Source: Thermococcales archaeon 44_46 (GTDB taxonomy: Archaea > Methanobacteriota_B > Thermococci > Thermococcales > Thermococcaceae). Taken from it: 5,339 nucleotides of DNA. A program made the position numbers and the translations under genes. Location of the stretch: NCBI GenBank assembly GCA_001507935.1, contig LGET01000116.1, forward strand, positions 1 to 5,339, in the 5' to 3' direction. The notes under the pieces were generated by a model. The model had not been told where the DNA came from. It saw nothing but the letters and a program-made list of their open reading frames with translations, and did not search any database. Positions 5,225 through 5,339 of the stretch are shown here, one piece after another. How positions within the stretch are numbered: position 1 is the stretch's first letter; the number at the start of each line of letters is the position of its first letter.

Positions 5225-5232
5225 TTTATAAA
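5225..5232 (-). promoter_or_regulatory. TATA box of tRNA-Phe
   Basis: On the minus strand TTTATAAA (5232-5225) lies 30-37 bases before the mature tRNA 5' end, so transcription would begin near 5203 with a leader of about seven bases for RNase P to remove. It is one of the best TATA matches in the window. Confidence 0.7.
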
Positions 5233-5258
5233 TCTTGCGGTCGGATTAATCGATATTG

Positions 5259-5339
5259 TCAGGATAACTGGGGCATCACCTCCTGAAGCCATTCAATAAC
5301 ATCACCCGGAGGCCTATCAAACCTAGAATGAATTCTGAC
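5259..5339 (-). CDS. C-terminal end of an unidentified protein
   Basis: The minus-strand frame entering from the right edge is open for 26 codons and ends with TGA at 5261-5259. It reads VRIHSRFDRPPGDVIEWLQE then VMPQLS: a charged, proline-containing segment followed by an amphipathic helix, consistent with a real protein end. I do not recognise the family from so little. Its stop is 27 bases before the tRNA TATA box, and no T-rich terminator is visible between them. Confidence 0.45.
   Translation of the reverse strand, partial: VRIHSRFDRPPGDVIEWLQEVMPQLS

Noticed and set aside
5275..5285. Very strong ribosome-binding-like AGGAGGTGATG on the minus strand
   Set aside because: It is inside the C-terminal codons of the right-edge gene (Q-E-V-M), and no start codon follows at usable spacing before the TGA.
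1..5339. CRISPR array, insertion sequence or transposon ends
   Set aside because: No regularly spaced repeats, no transposase-like frame and no terminal inverted repeats were found on reading both strands.

Overview
The window is chromosomal DNA from a hyperthermophilic euryarchaeon of the order Thermococcales (Thermococcus, Pyrococcus or Palaeococcus). The grounds are archaeal-type proteins (Sm-like protein, eL37, eL33/L35Ae, Trm1) that closely resemble Pyrococcus homologues as I remember them, TATA boxes about 25 bases before starts, GGAGG/GGTGA ribosome binding sites, AGA/AGG arginine codons, T-rich terminators, and a tRNA gene that encodes its own CCA. I cannot name the species.

Layout, left to right. 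(1) 1-469, minus: the N-terminal part of an M29-like (AmpS/NicX-type, COG2309) metallopeptidase that runs off the left edge. (2) 470-597: a divergent promoter region with a TATA box for the next operon. (3) 598-1034, plus: a two-gene operon, Sm-like protein followed by zinc-ribbon ribosomal protein eL37, ending in a T-rich terminator. (4) 1089-2093, plus: a winged-helix DNA-binding domain fused to an NMT1/SsuA-type solute-binding-like domain, with its own TATA box and probably a leaderless mRNA. (5) 2145-3517, plus: a MATE-family 12-helix exporter broken by a one-base deletion at 3311-3314. (6) 3518-4654, minus: Trm1, the tRNA G26 dimethyltransferase, whose stop codon directly abuts that of the MATE gene. 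(7) 4686-4949, minus: ribosomal protein L35Ae, the first gene of the L35Ae-trm1 operon. (8) 4956-5118: promoter of that operon plus an orphan coding-like stretch on the plus strand. (9) 5119-5195, minus: tRNA-Phe(GAA). (10) 5259-5339, minus: the last 26 codons of an unidentified gene.

Most of the window is core information processing: RNA binding, ribosome, tRNA and tRNA modification. The tRNA-Phe carries G26, the base that Trm1, encoded just downstream, methylates. The accessory part is the centre: a cytoplasmic one-component regulator with a small-molecule-binding-type domain, 51 bases upstream of a multidrug/organic-cation exporter. A sensor-exporter pair is an attractive inference but unproven. 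The exporter is frameshifted in this sequence, so either it is decaying or the read has a one-base error in a C run. I see no CRISPR array, insertion sequence or large repeat. The less ordinary observations are the frameshift, the fused regulator with a mis-callable start, the hairpin at the convergent gene junction, and the gene-like remnant ending in the tRNA.
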